Below, piece by piece: positions 31,281 to 43,385 of a DNA stretch of 64,000 nucleotides; position 1 is the stretch's first letter, and the number at the start of each line of letters is the position of its first letter. The DNA lies in contig JAFLJL010014858.1 of assembly GCA_018398815.1 (NCBI GenBank), forward strand, positions 1 through 64,000, read 5' to 3'. This stretch comes from Conus ventricosus. Its lineage: Eukaryota; Mollusca; Gastropoda; Neogastropoda; Conidae. A program made the position numbers and the translations under genes. The notes under the pieces are model-generated. The model did no database searches. It had not been told where the DNA came from and saw only the letters and a program-made list of their open reading frames with translations.

Positions 31281-31665
31281 TTTCTCTACAAAACAATTAC
31301 GTAAAAAACATCCAGTTCACTACTATCATTTCACGTTTTCCTTGCTTCGTTTCCAAAAGATTTAGACTCTCTTTTGGCCGGGTTGGAAACAAAGCAAGGC
31401 CTCGTTACACGCGTCTTCACTAGTAGACCGCCTCCTGAATAATGAGCTTTCCCCGGCGAAAAATGGCGTCATACCTCCTGTTGATTGGTTGAACGCGCAC
31501 ACGTGATGCGCCAAGCTATCACGTGATGATTAATAATTAAGTAGCAGCAGGTCTTATGTGCAGCAGCGCGTGCAAAACAACCTCGGCAACCAATTATTGA
31601 TTGAACCAGTCTGGGAGTGGAGACTGTCAAGCCATATAAATGTTTAGTTGATTTTATGTGCCTGG
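31281..31665 (-). promoter_or_regulatory. Promoter-like subterminal region, right-arm copy
   Basis: Mirror of 23,752-24,170. Two ATCACGTGAT/ACACGTGATG E-boxes near 31,500 and 31,520, and CCAAT (ATTGG in plus) at 31,483. Confidence 0.4.
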
Positions 31666-31899
31666 AGAGAATGTAAATATGTTCGTTCACGATCACCAAA
31701 TCCTATTCTGCACGGAAACCCCCGTTTTAAATTGACAATTACGTCGATTTTAGAGGTTTTGGCGTGTTAATTTTGTTTAGAAACAGGTGTTAATTTTAGC
31801 CAAACTGATATGAGATGGACGTGATTTGTATGTGAAAAAGGGGTTTTCGTGCAAAATAACATGGGTGGTCTTGAACGAACATAATTATTTACATTCTCT
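31666..31899. repeat. Polinton-2 terminal repeat, right-arm copy
   Basis: AGAGAATGTAAATATGTTCG to ATTTACATTCTCT. Same subtype as 23,510. Directly abuts LINE-C at 31,900, confirming the insertion site TCTAGTTCTTG. Confidence 0.75.
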
Positions 31900-31904
31900 T
31901 CTAG

Positions 31905-33360
31905 TTCTTGTATTTGGATTTCATCTTCATCTTCCTCTACATTTTGTTGTAGTCTCTCTGTATGTTTTGTATTTCAGGTATTTGAGGATTTAGGACGCTT
32001 TCAAAATGTTCCTTCCATTGTGTGATGGTTATTGATGTAGTGTAGTCTTCCTTCTTTTAGTATTCTTATGATGTTCCAAAATTTCTGACTATCCTTTCGG
32101 TTTTGTATGAGTGTGTCATATGTCTGTTTTCTATACTGTTTTTTCTTTCTCTAATTGTCTCTTGGTAGATTGTTCTTTTGTTATTATATGCCTCCTTCTT
32201 TTTCATATGAGTTAGGTTTTTCTCTTGTTTGTATGTGTCAGTCTGCAGAGTGCATGTCTAGCTTCTTTCTTTTTGTCTTTACATTCCTTGTCGTACCAAC
32301 CCTTTGATGTTATATTGTTTCTTGTTTCTTCCTGTGCCTGTAGTTGTATACATATTTCTCCCCGCCTCCTTAAGTAGTGTATTAAATTTCTCTATGCTTG
32401 TATCTACGTCAGTGTTTATCTCTTCTGTGATCTGTTCAAGTAATTGCTTGGGATCTTTCTGTTTCAATAGCCTGGATATATTCCTGTTGTTTTGCTGGGT
32501 CCCATCTAATTTTCTTTGCTGACTTTTTCTTGGGTTTATCCACTTGTGGGTCTGGCAATGTACTCTGAAGTTCCATAGTGATAGGCATGTGGTGAGATTC
32601 AATTCTTTCATCAATAGTACAATTTCTTACATTTTCAATCAACTGAATAGAACACACATAATAGTCAATTGTACTGTTCCCCCTTTCCGAGTAAAACGTA
32701 TATGCACAATCAAAGTTCCCGGTACAAAAGTCCGTTTAAAGGGGTTAAATTGAATGTTATGCAAAGTTCCATTAATTTTTTGCACAAAACCGTTTATGTA
32801 TGAGTCCTTTGATTTCGTGAATATACGTCTTGGTTATCATTTGCAATGTCATTGTTATCATTGATATTCAAGCCCCATTCTCCTATGCCAGCATTGAAAT
32901 CTCCTCCAATGATGTAGTAAAAAATCATTTCCTTGTTCTATTTGCATAAGTATATACTGTTCTATTAGTTCTAGAGTACATGAATAATCTTTATCAGAGT
33001 AAAAACGACTGTCCATGGATGTACATAAATGCCAAAAAACAGTATATCTTTTCACACTTTAACAAATCATTTGTTATTTTTATGCATAATACATTTTTTA
33101 CATCAGTGTTTATCAGCTGGACATATTCAGACAATTCCTTTTTAACTAACATGATAATCCCCCCTGAAGGTCTGCCCATTCTAGTAAATTTTACCGCTGG
33201 ACAGTGTAAGTGTAAAAAATTCTTGAAATTTTATCTTGAAGTCGAATGATTCTAATGTAAATGTTTCACTTAGACTACACACGTCGAACGACGTGATATA
33301 TTCTAAGAAGTCTGGATCTGTTAGCTTTCCAAGTAGACCTTCGACATTCCAGCAACCAAA
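31905..33360 (-). pseudogene. LINE-C endonuclease, right-arm copy
   Basis: Reads from a WNVEGLL-type start near 33,345 through VQLINTDVKNVLCIKITNDL (33,060-33,120), YCFLAFMYIHGQSF (33,010-33,050), frameshifted GGDFNAGIGEWG (about 32,870-32,905), to QLLEQITEEINTDVDTSIEK (32,390-32,450). The order agrees with 22,036-23,509. Confidence 0.65.
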
Positions 33361-34739
33361 ATATAGCTTTCTTGTTTCCCTCGTGCTCTCATTCTCACTC
33401 TTGTTTTCGTTTCATTACTATTTCCTTTCACTCTTCTCACCATTCTCCACAGACTGTCCTGTATCATTATCCTTCCTTTCTGTTGGTGTGTACCCTGGCC
33501 TGCCCTCAGCTATCCTCTTTATCGGACCCTTCTCTCTTGTCTTTTCTTGTTGTTTGGGAACGTGTGTTCGCTGATAGACGTGCGTAACCTTGTTGTTTGT
33601 TTGTTTGTTTTGTATTTCCTGTTTGAGGTCTGGATTGTTTTCCTGTTGTGTGTTGTTTTGTTTTTTGTTTTACCTCCACCATTCGTTTTGTTCCCTTCTT
33701 CGTTGTCGGAACCTATTATGCTTGTGCTTGCATGGTTTCTTCTATTGGAATTGTCTTGTGTTTGTTGATTTGTTGCCTATGTGGGTGTTTTATCGTCTTT
33801 CTTATGCATATTCCAATCCCTTCGATGTCCTTTGTGTTTTGAACTAGCATCCTGTTCTTTCCCCGTGTTATGTGTGTCCTTCATGTTGCGTGCGTGGTGT
33901 TGTCATTTTCTGTGCTCGACCTCAATGCCTGCCGCACACGCCGTGTCCGTGTGTGACCCTGACCTCTGTATGTCCCAAATGCTGTCTGGTTGGTTCGAGC
34001 TTTTATCATGCTCCCCCCCCCCCCCCCCCCCCCCCGATGCGTGTACATTGCTTGTATGCACATGCTAATGGTTTTTTTCGTGGTCTATGTCCGACATTTG
34101 ACCTGCATTTGCCTCCGTAGTGTTTTTTGTGTTGTCTCCCTGCCTCGCTTTTGCCGGATACAACCTCTTTCTCTCTCTCATTATTTGTTACATTTTCACT
34201 TCCTTTTGCACTGGTTAGTTTCTCCTTCCCCCCTCCTCTTCCTCTCTCACTCCTCTTCATACTGTTTCTCTGTCATACTCTCTTGTTCCTCCTCCAATCC
34301 TCTTTCTCTCTCTTCATCTGATACGTCTATTCTGCTTAACAATGCATCGAAATCACTTTCACTTTCATTTTCTTCCGCACTTTCATCTCCCCGTCTTCGT
34401 TCTCTCCTTCCCTCCCTTTTTCCCATTTATCATCATCCATTACCTGATTCGTCCTCTTCTTCTGTCTCTCTCTCTTCTCTCTCTTTCCTCATTCTTCCCC
34501 TTCTTGCTTATGTTTTTGCTTACTTTCCCTTGATTGTTCACACCGTTGGTTCTCTCTCTCTCTTTCCTCCCATCCTCTCGTCATCCTATCACCATAACCA
34601 CTGAATCCACTTGCACCATTGTCACTTTCACTTCCTTCTTCTCTCTGTGTCCCTTGCTGTTCATATACGTCCGTTTGTTGTAGATATTTTCATATCCGTA
34701 ATGCTCTTGTCTTCTGTACTGTCCATATTGTTCTTGTTG
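33361..34739 (-). pseudogene. LINE-C ORF1 charged extension, right-arm copy
   Basis: Antisense of a Phe/Ser/Leu-rich plus-strand frame. In the coding direction it is Lys/Glu-rich, as in 20,706-22,035. A C homopolymer at 34,013-34,035 (left arm only about 7 G at 21,390) is a clear length difference between arms. Confidence 0.35.
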
Positions 34740-35600
34740 GCTGTCCTTCATTCCGTTCGTGGCCTGTATTCTTCCCTCACATATAGTTTTCCCCCACAAA
34801 ATACTAAGTCTCTTAACTGTTCTGCTTGCCTTTCGTTCTGTCCTGTGTAAGTCTTATTCCTTCTCTCTTCAGCTTCTCTCGCGCCTCGTGGTTCTTATTA
34901 CCCTCATCGCATCCCCCACCTGAGAAAGCGCACAATCAAGGGTCTGGGTATCTGTGAGGATGGATCGGGTTTCCCCAACCGATGTGCACGTTCAATCGCG
35001 TCGTCCGCCCACGGTCCATCCGTCATATGTTTGTCAAGTAGGCCTACTTGTTTGATCACCTCCTCGCAGTTCTCTTTTCTGCTGTCCGTGATATCCTCTT
35101 TTATTCCGAAGAACTTCACATTATTCCTCCGTGAATAGCTTTCCATCCTTCCAGCTCTTCTTCCATTTTGATCAGCCTTCGTGACATATGGTCTTGTGTT
35201 GCCCCTATGTGTCTAACCGCCGTTTTGTTTGCTTGTATGTCGTGTTTTGTGTCTGCTACATCCCTGCTTAGTTTGTTCAGTGTGTCTGCCATGTCTGTCT
35301 GCTTCTGTTCAATCTTATTTATAGTGTCTGTCTGTGCTGTGAATGAATCTGTGAGTGTTGTTATGGCAGTGATAATTGTGTCATCTTCGTGTCTATCTTT
35401 GTATCTAAACTATCGAATTTCGTTTCTAGTTTCCGTTCTAACTTTCTGTTTTCTTGTTCAATTTTCTCATTTATATTCACGTTCTGACCTGCGTTTGTAT
35501 CTGGGCCCGGGTTGGCCTCGACGTCGTTGCTTAGTAGCCAGCCGTCTACGTACGTAGGCTAGGTTGAGCATCAGGAGCAACATCGCCATGGGAGTCACGC
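34740..35600 (-). pseudogene. LINE-C ORF1 right-arm copy with canonical 2A
   Basis: ATG at 35,589 opens a hydrophobic leader. After a one-base frame change the sequence 35,502-35,525 encodes DVEANPGP, the full 2A consensus, preceded by LLSN. Downstream fragments give a coiled coil (KIEQKQTDMADTLNKLSRDV-type, 35,250-35,320) and a clean 80-codon RRM piece (ESYSRRNNVKFFGIKEDI, IERAHRLGKPDPSS, PLIVRFLRWG at 34,904-35,146). This is an L1-type ORF1p architecture behind a 2A leader. I rate the domain call high and the functional 2A as inference. Confidence 0.7.
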
Positions 35601-35780
35601 TGTTGCCGTACTGAATGTCCGAACACATCTTGACTTTGTCAGTCCAACAGCGCCCTCTCACTCATCGTGCCCCCTCCCAGTTCAGCTAGTCTGGGGCCGG
35701 GGGCCGCCATTCTCCCTGCGAAAACAAATCCGGAGTGGGAACAACACACTATACCACTACTGGGCCACCAGGATGCGTAT

Positions 35781-36230
35781 ATGTGTGTTCACTGTTCACC
35801 TCCATTCATCTTTACGGTCACATTTATTTCCGTCGTTGCCAGTGACGTCAGTAACGTGAGCGTGCCTGAATTCACGATTCTCCGCATTTCGCCGATTTTG
35901 CTGCAGACTCCAGGGCCGAAGGCTGTTTTTGTCATCTCGCAGGCACTCACAAGCGTTATTGCAAATCCCACAACAGCACAAACCAGATTAATACATCCTT
36001 CACTCCGCCACGTGACAGAGCAAAAAAAAGAGGATATATATAAACCCAGATACCACACCATTGAAAGACAAAAGAACAAAGAACTAAGAGAGAGCTTCGA
36101 AAAAGGATTGAAAAAGGAGAGAAAAGACATTGGAATCAGAGGTGGGAAATAGTGAAAGTACAGTGGAAACCTAGGCCTGGCCAGGATGATAAAGAAGAAA
36201 ACTGACAATCAAATGCAAGAACAAAGAACA
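35781..36230. promoter_or_regulatory. Head-to-head LINE-B/LINE-C 5' region, right arm
   Basis: Mirror of 19,231-19,640. The plus-strand frame (about 35,667-36,152) continues through this region in the LINE-B direction with Lys-rich sequence (ERQKNKELRESFEKGLKKER), suggesting a short basic LINE-B leader ORF. AGTGACGTCA lies at 35,840-35,849. Confidence 0.4.
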
Positions 36231-36289
36231 TGTGAATAGTTTTAAAAGGTTTATGTAGATAGAAAATCTGTGCAGGAACTGTCATACAC

Positions 36290-36960
36290 GTTCTTGTACA
36301 CAAAATGCAGATGGACTGTTGAACAAAAAAGATGAGTTACTTCTATTAGCTGGAAGAAAATAAACCTCACATTATAGTAGTAACAGATCTATAGCGAAAA
36401 ACCAAAAAGGGGTAAATTCTGTCGAATATTCAATGCCAGGTTATGAACTATTTTTCAATGAAAATTCCAAAAGAGGTATAACTGTATATGTGAAGGATTC
36501 TATAAATGCCAAAGTATACAAGTTTACAAAAGGAAATGACTTTGATGAAAACTTGTGGATTACCTTTTTAAATAAGGATAGACAGAAAATACTGATTGGA
36601 ACTATTTACAAAAGTCCAAATTCAACAATTGAAAATGAAGAAAAAATGTTTGAGTTGCTGAAACAAATTAGATTAGAAAGATTCAAATATGTTTGTATTA
36701 CTGGAGATTTTAATTTCCCAGATATTGACTGACATGGTACTGGCTCTGGAGAAAGAGGTCAAAAGTTCATAAACTACCTACGGATGCATTTCTGAACCAA
36801 ATGGTGAAACACGAACAAGACACAGGGAGGGACAAAAATCAAATATACTAGATTTAGTACTTGTTAATGAGGAAAATATAATATCAGACATTAAGCAATT
36901 AGCTCCTATGGGCAAAAGTGATCATGAGGTTTTAATGTTCTCTTTGTACTAGGAGAGGAG
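36290..36960 (+). pseudogene. LINE-B endonuclease, right-arm copy
   Basis: A clean 99-codon stretch (36,433-36,732) reads MPGYELFFNENSKRGITVYV, LIGTIYKSPNSTIENEEKMF and YVCITGDFNFPDID. Further pieces give FLNQMV and, at 36,917, KSDHEVLMF, the terminal SDH motif of the endonuclease fold. Confidence 0.85.
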
Positions 36961-37229
36961 CAAGGGAAAGAAGAATCAAAGCAGTCATATAATTTTAAGA
37001 GAGGAAATTTTATGCAAATGAAAGAAGAATTGAAGAAGATTCGACTGGAATAAACTCAATGATCTTAGTGTAGAACAATGCTGGGTGGAAATTAAAGTAT
37101 TTTAAATTCTTTAATAGAAAACAACGTTCCAAAACAAATTATTAAGAAAAATAAAAAACAGAAACCAAAGTGGATGAATGTAAAGACAATGAAATTTGTA
37201 AAAAGAAATATAATATGTATCAGAGTTTC

Positions 37230-39110
37230 TTAGTCACAAAGCAGGGGAAAGTTTTTAAAGATTATCAAAATTATATTAAAGCACGAAATACTTGTAATAA
37301 AAAAAATAAGAAAAGCAAAAAAGGAATTTGAAAAAAAGTTATCAAAGGAATGTAAACAAAATCCAAAAGCCTTTTGGAGATATGTACAATCGAAAACAAA
37401 GATGAATACTGGAGTGAGCCCTTTAGTGACTAAGGATGGTGACACAGTGGAGACAGATAGAGGTAAGGCAGATATTTTAAATACATTTTTTTCTAGTGTA
37501 TTCACAAGGGAAGATACTAAAAATATGCCTGTTCTAAGTCCAGCCTCAAGGTCAAAAGGCATAGTGTTAGAAAATGTAGACATTTCAGTGGGATGCAATA
37601 AAAAAGAAACTTCAATCTCTAAACCCTAATAAGGCATGTGGTCCGGATGCCATCCCATCGAGGTACTAAAAGAGCTAAACGAGGAATGGCCTTCCCACTT
37701 TACATTACTCTTTTCTAAATCTGTTAAAAAAATTGATAGTACCTTCAGATTGGAAAACAGCTACAGTCATTCCAGTATTCAAAAAAGGTACAAGAACAGA
37801 TCCAGGAAATTATAGACCAGTGAGTTTAACATGCATTATATGCAAAATTTTAGAATCATTATTAGAGAGGCTATTATTAAAAATATGACAGAAAATAAAT
37901 TATATGCTGAGTGTCAACATGGATTTCGTGCAAAAAGGTCTTGTGTGACTCAACTTTTAGAAGTGATGGAAGACTTCACAAAGGAGATAGATAAAGGAGA
38001 GAATATAGATGTTTTGTATTTTTGACTTTAGAAAAGCATTCGATTCAGTACCACATGAAAGACTTTTAAAGAAATTAGAGTCTTATGGAATAATAGGAAA
38101 TTATACTTGGATGGGTTAGAGACTTTTTATCAAAAAGAACTCAGAAGGTAAGGATTGGTAGTTCCTTCTCTCATAGTGCTGATGTTATTAGTGGGATACC
38201 ACAAGGCAGTTATTTTGGGACCAATATTATTTACGGTGTTTATAAATGATCTCCCTGTAGAATTAAGAGTACATGTAAAGTCTTTGCAGATGACACAAAA
38301 CTGTATAACTCTCCAAAATTGCATAAAGGGAATTACAAAAGGATATTGAAACATTAGTACAGTGGCCTGATACTTGGAACCTATATTTTAATGCAGAAAA
38401 ATGTAAAGTACTTCATATTGGTTAAAACAAACCCACAAAAGGAGTATATAATGAAAATTGGGGGCAAGGAAATAAAAGTATCTAAATGTGAAGAAGAGAA
38501 AGACCTAGGTGTGACTTTTGACAAAAATTTACTATTTGACAATCATATTGTAAATAGTATTAATAAGGCTAACAGAATGATTGGAATAATAAAAGAACCT
38601 TTATATTTATGGAAAGGACACTTTTTGCAATTATATGAGACACTAGTTGGACCTGTTCTTGAATATGGAACACTGTATGGTATCCAATGCTAAAGAGACA
38701 ATCAGAAGCTCTAGAACAGGTACAAGAAGAGCAACCAAAATGATTCATAATATAAAAGATTACTCATACCCGGAAAGATTAAAATATCTGCAACTTCCAA
38801 CACTTAAGGCAAGAAGAATAAGAGGTGACTTGATTCAAGCATACAAGATATTTAATGAAATTGATGATGTTGATAAAGCATGGGTTTTTTTGTACTCTGC
38901 AGAAGAATGTTACAAGGAACAGTGAAGATAAAATATTTAAACAATATTCTAGAACGAATTTAAGAAAATTTTTTTTTTACTAATAGAGTAACCAACTTTT
39001 GGAATAAACTAACACTTAACATCAAACGTGCACTAGTATTAATGTTTTTTAGACCTCATAGATAAACTGAATTATTAACAAAAATTAGATATGAATTTGA
39101 TGGATAATAA
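37230..39110 (+). pseudogene. LINE-B reverse transcriptase, right-arm copy
   Basis: Pieces in order: MNTGVSPLVTKDGDTVETDR with DILNTFFSSVFT (37,402-37,510), LNPNKACGPDAIP (37,620-37,660), NYRPVSLTCIICKILES (37,810-37,860), CQHGFRAKRSCVTQLLEVME (37,914-37,975), DFRKAFDSVPHERLLKKLES (38,028-38,085), FADDTKLYNSPKLH (38,287-38,330), CEEEKDLGVTFDKNLLFDNH (38,488-38,550) and the CR1-like end RATKMIHNIKDYS, ARRIRGDLIQAYKIFNEIDD (38,740-38,875). Confidence 0.85.
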
Positions 39111-39120
39111 GTCTGAGCTA

Positions 39121-39478
39121 GCTTATGATGGACCACGGTTACGAAAAAAAAGAAAAAAAAAGGATATTACATACAGAAGGGGCGTAAAAAGCCCAAATAG
39201 GCTAAGTTGTATTTGATACAACCCCCCTGATCGTGATCCTGATTTTTCTTTTTCTTGCATTTCCTTCCTTTCCCCTCGACCCGCGGGAAAAGTCCGATTC
39301 TGGCTCTCCAGACACACAAAATCTATCATAGCTGATTTCCTACACCTTTCTGACCCCCACACACTGCTTTCTGTAACTCTGTAAACACTCTGTCACAGCA
39401 CAAACCGCTTCGTTAATTCAATTTGCACTGGAGCGCCAACCACTCACTGCTTATCATCCGCCATCTTGCTGCGAACTC
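39121..39478 (-). repeat. Unidentified retroelement-like stretch, right-arm copy
   Basis: Mirror of 15,956-16,261, ending in CCGCCATCTTGCTGCGAACT. Homopolymer A runs at 39,145-39,163 belong to the LINE-B 3' region. Confidence 0.35.
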
Positions 39479-39576
39479 CAAGAGAGAGAGAGAGGAGGAG
39501 AGGAGAGAGAGGAGAGGAGAGAGTCACATAAGAATACAAGATATCGACAGAATGACAGAGGGCAGGAGGCAGTAGG

Positions 39577-39639
<63 letters not shown>

Positions 39640-39883
39640 TGTACTCATATAAGACATACTTACTAAACAAAATAACATACATGTGCATTTCAAGTTTCAA
39701 AAACACTTTCTAATAGTCAGGTACATACATAAGGCCCAAAGAGGGTGGTGGTGATTGGTGGTGGATTTATGGCGGAGTATGCAAGTACTGGCACATAAGA
39801 TGGTTGAAATAATGGTGTTTGAAGGTTGTGTGAGAGAGAGAGGAGAGAGAGAGAGTGAGAGAGAGAGAGAGAGGGGAGAGAGA
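39479..39883. repeat. GA, CA and GA microsatellites
   Basis: GA-rich tract 39,479-39,523, (CA)n 39,580-39,634 and GA-rich 39,830-39,883 that abuts the Gypsy 5' LTR. CA run is longer and uninterrupted compared with the left arm. Confidence 0.9.
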
Positions 39884-40199
39884 TGTCAATATGCATGTTA
39901 GAATTATATCCCTTGATTATTATTCATCTTAATGATGATTGGTTGCGGGGGGCTCGACTAGGATGGCAACTTAACTGTAGTTGTAATTAAACTTACTATC
40001 GAACTCAACATTGATTTATGTCATATTGTGATGAATGCAGACAAGAGAATATAACATGGTGTCAGAGACGGGATCCAGTACGAGATCGAAACGCTTTAAA
40101 ACAGCAAAACAACGCTTCAAATCAAGTTTGAGGTAAACACTGATCGAAGTTACGGATGCTGCTGGTTGCCAAGGTAAACTTAAAAAACAAACGATCGTC

Positions 40200-41935
40200 A
40201 ACGATGTCGAGAGAAGAAGACCATCGAGCAAGACCTTCTACAAGCGAGTCTAGAAGGCGAAAGACCTCATGCAACGTTCCTCCACCATCAAAATTGTCTT
40301 TGAACAACCACAGTGGATCAGCAATCACTAATGAAAAATCTGGAGAAAAACACTAAACAAATGTCCACCGAGAATACAAAGATTTATGTGAGACTGCAAA
40401 GATATGATTTGGACATCACATACAAACTGGAAAGAAATGTATGTTGCAGAACATTATCAAGAGCAACGGCAACGAGTTGCAGTCTAAACAATGAAGTCAG
40501 AAGAAGAAGAAATTCTCAGAATTACGTAAACACACTTCTAGAAAATCTTAAAGTCAAAGATTATAAACTAGAAGAAATGAAAAGAGAAAAAAACAAAGAT
40601 AGTGAACTACTTCTACTCAAAGAACAAATTCAAAAAGGATGGTCTGCAAACAAGAACAATGTACCCAATGGATCAGACAATACTTTTCAGTACAATGAAG
40701 AACTCAGTATTATTAATGATCTTATTTTCAAGGCAGACAGAATTTTTAATCCCAAATCAATGCAATCAGAAATGCTTGAAAGGATTCATGAAGGTCATCT
40801 AGGAATTGAAAAATGTAAAAAAAGGGCAAGGAGACTCATGTTTTGGCCAGGCATGAATGGACAAACTGAAGACAAGTAACATCATGTGCAACATGCACAA
40901 AATACAAAACCAAGCAACAAGATAAGATAAGATATGTTGCTTATAGCCAGCGACCGCAAAGGGCCATATCAGGGCTGTCACCACGTTAAATCAACTCCCA
41001 AAACAAGCAACAAAAAGAACCTTTTACTGAGTCATGAAATACTAAAAAGCATGGCAGAAAGTTGGAACAGATTTGTTCACATGGGAAAAACATGATTATT
41101 TGCTTGTCGCAGACTATCATTCAAAATTCATAGAATTTGCACTACTACCAGACACAAAAGTAAAACTGTGATCACTACATGAAATCCATTTTCAGTAGAC
41201 ATGGCATACCAGAAGAAGTAATTTCTGACAATGGTCCACAATATGTCAGTAAGGAATTTTCCAAGTTTGCAAAAATGGGAATTCAAACACACTACATCCA
41301 GTCCCAGATATCCACAGTCTAATGGATTTGCAGAAGAATGGTACAAACACTCAAAATTTTATTACAGAAAGCAAGGGGACAGCAATCAGGACGTGTACTT
41401 GGCAGTATTGAATACAGGAAACCACACCAATCAATAGCAAACTTCCATCCCCAGCAGAAATACTCATGAACAGAACACTTAAAACAAGACTCAATGTTCC
41501 AACAAAGAAATCTAAAAAGAAGATTCTCATCAAGTCAGAAAGGAACTAAAAGAAAAACAAAAGAAGCAGAAACACTATTATGACAAGGAGCAAAAGCGTT
41601 GTTCTAACTCAAACCAGATGACAAAGTCTATGTGAATGACAAAGATGTGTGGAAACCAGCAAAGGTTATAAAACCAGCAAATACACAAAGATCATATTAT
41701 GTTCAAACGGAAAAAAGGCACACTGAGGAGAAACAGAAGAGATTGATGAAATTGAAAGAAAACAAAGTACAAATACTGACAGAATTAAACAAGCACAAAT
41801 ACCCAAATCCAAACAGAAAACAAACAAATCCTGACAAACAGTACATTTACCAAGAAGAAAGTGAGAGTGAATATGACACTGACACAAGCAGTAAGACGAC
41901 TAAAGAAAACAATAAACAAGGAAACAAACAATGAT
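40200..41935 (+). pseudogene. Gypsy pol remnant, right-arm copy
   Basis: Short leader MSREEDHRARPSTSESRRRK at 40,204 runs into the RNase H tail (QRYDLDITYK at about 40,400) and the linker. HHCC domain MLERIHEGHLGIEKCKKRAR...FWPGMNGQ (40,770-40,860) with CATC at 40,885. The integrase core follows: HDYLLVADYHSKF (41,092), [14 protein letters not shown] (41,220-41,262), and [12 protein letters not shown] (41,310-41,348). The C-terminal region is polar and Lys/Asn-rich to a stop at 41,935. Confidence 0.8.
40921..41013 (-). mobile_element. SINE-like insertion, right-arm copy
   Basis: Between AAGCAACAA (40,912-40,920) and AAGCAACAA (41,005-41,013). Begins GATAAGATAAGAT, includes TTGCTTATAGCC, CGACCGCAAAGGGCCATATC and AGGGCTGTCACCACG. 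Confidence 0.65.
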
Positions 41936-42010
41936 GCCAAAACAAACAAACAAAACAAGTAAACAAAAAGGCACTTCAGAAACAAAAGTTTCTGAACACA
42001 CTACAACAAG

Positions 42011-42185
42011 GAGTGGTAGAATTGTGAGAATGCCTGAAAGAATGAATGAATATTTTGTTTGAAATGTTATATGTTAAATTCTGTTCATAAAGTTCAAGGA
42101 GTGGTAGAATTGTGGGGAATGCCTGAAAGAATGAATGAATATTTTGTTTGAAATGTTATTAGTTAAATTCTGTTCATAAAGTTAA
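42011..42185. repeat. Tandem duplication in Gypsy 3' region, right arm
   Basis: Two 86-88 bp units, each GGAGTGGTAGAATTGTG to TTCTGTTCATAAAGTT. Mirror of 13,262-13,436. Confidence 0.85.
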
Positions 42186-42464
42186 AATTATTTGTTCCAG
42201 ATTATTTTAAATGTCAATGAACATTAGTAATATAGAAAGATGAAAGAAAGAAGAACATACATAAAATAATAATAATATAGCATTAAAGGGAGATGTCACA
42301 TATGCATGTTAGAATTATATCCCTTGATTATTATTCATCTTAATGATGATTGGTTGCGGGGACTCGACTAGGATGGCAATTAACTGTAGTTGTAATAAAA
42401 CTATATCGAACTCAACATTGATTTATGTCCATATTGTGATGAATGCAGACAAGAGAATATAACA

Positions 42465-42478
42465 AGAGAGAGAGAGTG

Positions 42479-42509
<31 letters not shown>

Positions 42510-42672
42510 GACAAGACAAGACAAAATTCTTTATTTACGAGGATAATAGATAAGCACTGACGCGCTTATTACGTCTAGTCCTCGCCCCGAGTAGGGACTA
42601 CAACATGCAGTGAAATGAAAACAAGCAAACAAAGCGATCATGCAAACGGAACATCAAATGAAAATAGAAGAG

Positions 42673-42710
<38 letters not shown>

Positions 42711-43136
42711 AGAGAACTTGCATTTTGTTTGACTCTCGGAGAAGGCGAGTGACTCTCGAAGAAGGCGGGGTGACTATGTCTCCATTTCCTTCACGATCAC
42801 ACGGCCGCCATTTTTGTAAACAAACTTGTTGCGAGACGATACGACGATAAAATGAATAGATCGGAGCTGGAAACGAAAACTCAAATTACACGGTGAGACA
42901 GTAAGGGCGTATATAAGTTGTGTATGTGTGTATGTTGTGTGAGATATTATTTGCCATTTATTTGTTTGTTTTGTTTAGTCTTTTTTTTTTTTTTTTTTAA
43001 ATTCTTCAGGGTTTTTTTCTCTGACTTGGAGTGTGAAAAGTAAGGGAGGCTATTCTCTGAAGGCGTTGCCTAATGGTCTGCTAATGTTGACGAGGTACAG
43101 CCCAAGGCTACAAGGGTACTTTTTTTTTTTTTTAAG
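42465..43136 (-). repeat. Microsatellites and (TTGTC)n-tailed retroposon-like segment, right arm
   Basis: GA repeats 42,465-42,508, then GACAAGACAAGACAAAATTC (reverse of the TTGTC tail), TTTATT polyadenylation complement, the GCGAGGACTAGACG complement, GA repeat 42,678-42,715 and the 22-bp tandem pair at 42,729-42,772. The rest to 43,136 carries two T runs and no gene. Confidence 0.5.
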
Positions 43137-43385
43137 TGTTATGATTTAATTATTTTTATACATCTGTTTGTTCAGTATAGTCTGTGTAAGTGTGTCTCAT
43201 GCAATTTGTCCAGGAACTCTGACTTTGTGTTTGCAACATTACTTATCTTCAATTTGCTATGTTGGTGGAACAACTTCGACAAGGAAGTGGTTATTTCCTT
43301 CTTTACTTCCTGTTTGCAGTGCCATGAAATTATGTCGATGTCATGTGATGTGTTGAATAAGGTCCTGTTCATTGCATTTCATGCT
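43137..43385 (-). other. Unrecognised small ORF region, right arm
   Basis: 66-codon frame at 43,172-43,372 matching 12,073-12,260 of the left arm; contains KKEITTSLSKLFHQHSKLKI. No family recognised. Confidence 0.25.

Larger units (their letters stand above)
31900..35780 (-). mobile_element. LINE-C, right-arm copy
   Basis: Minus-strand mirror of 19,641-23,509. Useful because several segments that are broken in the left arm are open here: the endonuclease block (MGRPSGGIIMLVKKELSEYV at 33,179 down, then frameshift to GGDFN near 32,895) and the ORF1 RRM block. As in the left arm, RT is missing because the Polinton cuts the element. Confidence 0.75.
36231..39120 (+). mobile_element. LINE-B, right-arm copy
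   Basis: Plus-strand CR1-like element. The endonuclease runs about 36,290-36,960 and the RT to 38,300, with the CR1 C-terminal domain to 39,105, then A-rich 3' sequence. Frames break at positions other than in the left arm. Confidence 0.85.
39884..42464 (+). mobile_element. Internally deleted Gypsy retrotransposon, right-arm copy
   Basis: LTRs 39,884-40,056 and 42,294-42,464 (TGTCA...ATAACA). Primer-binding site TGGTGTCAGAGACGGGATCC starts immediately at 40,057. Purine tract AAAGGGAGA ends at the 3' LTR (42,286-42,293). Both outer flanks are GA microsatellite. The internal part lacks gag, protease and RT, as in the left arm. Confidence 0.88.

Noticed and set aside
33990..34604. 204-codon Ser/Phe-rich plus-strand ORF
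   Set aside because: Antisense shadow of the Lys/Glu-rich LINE-C ORF1 extension, started by a C homopolymer. No domain features.
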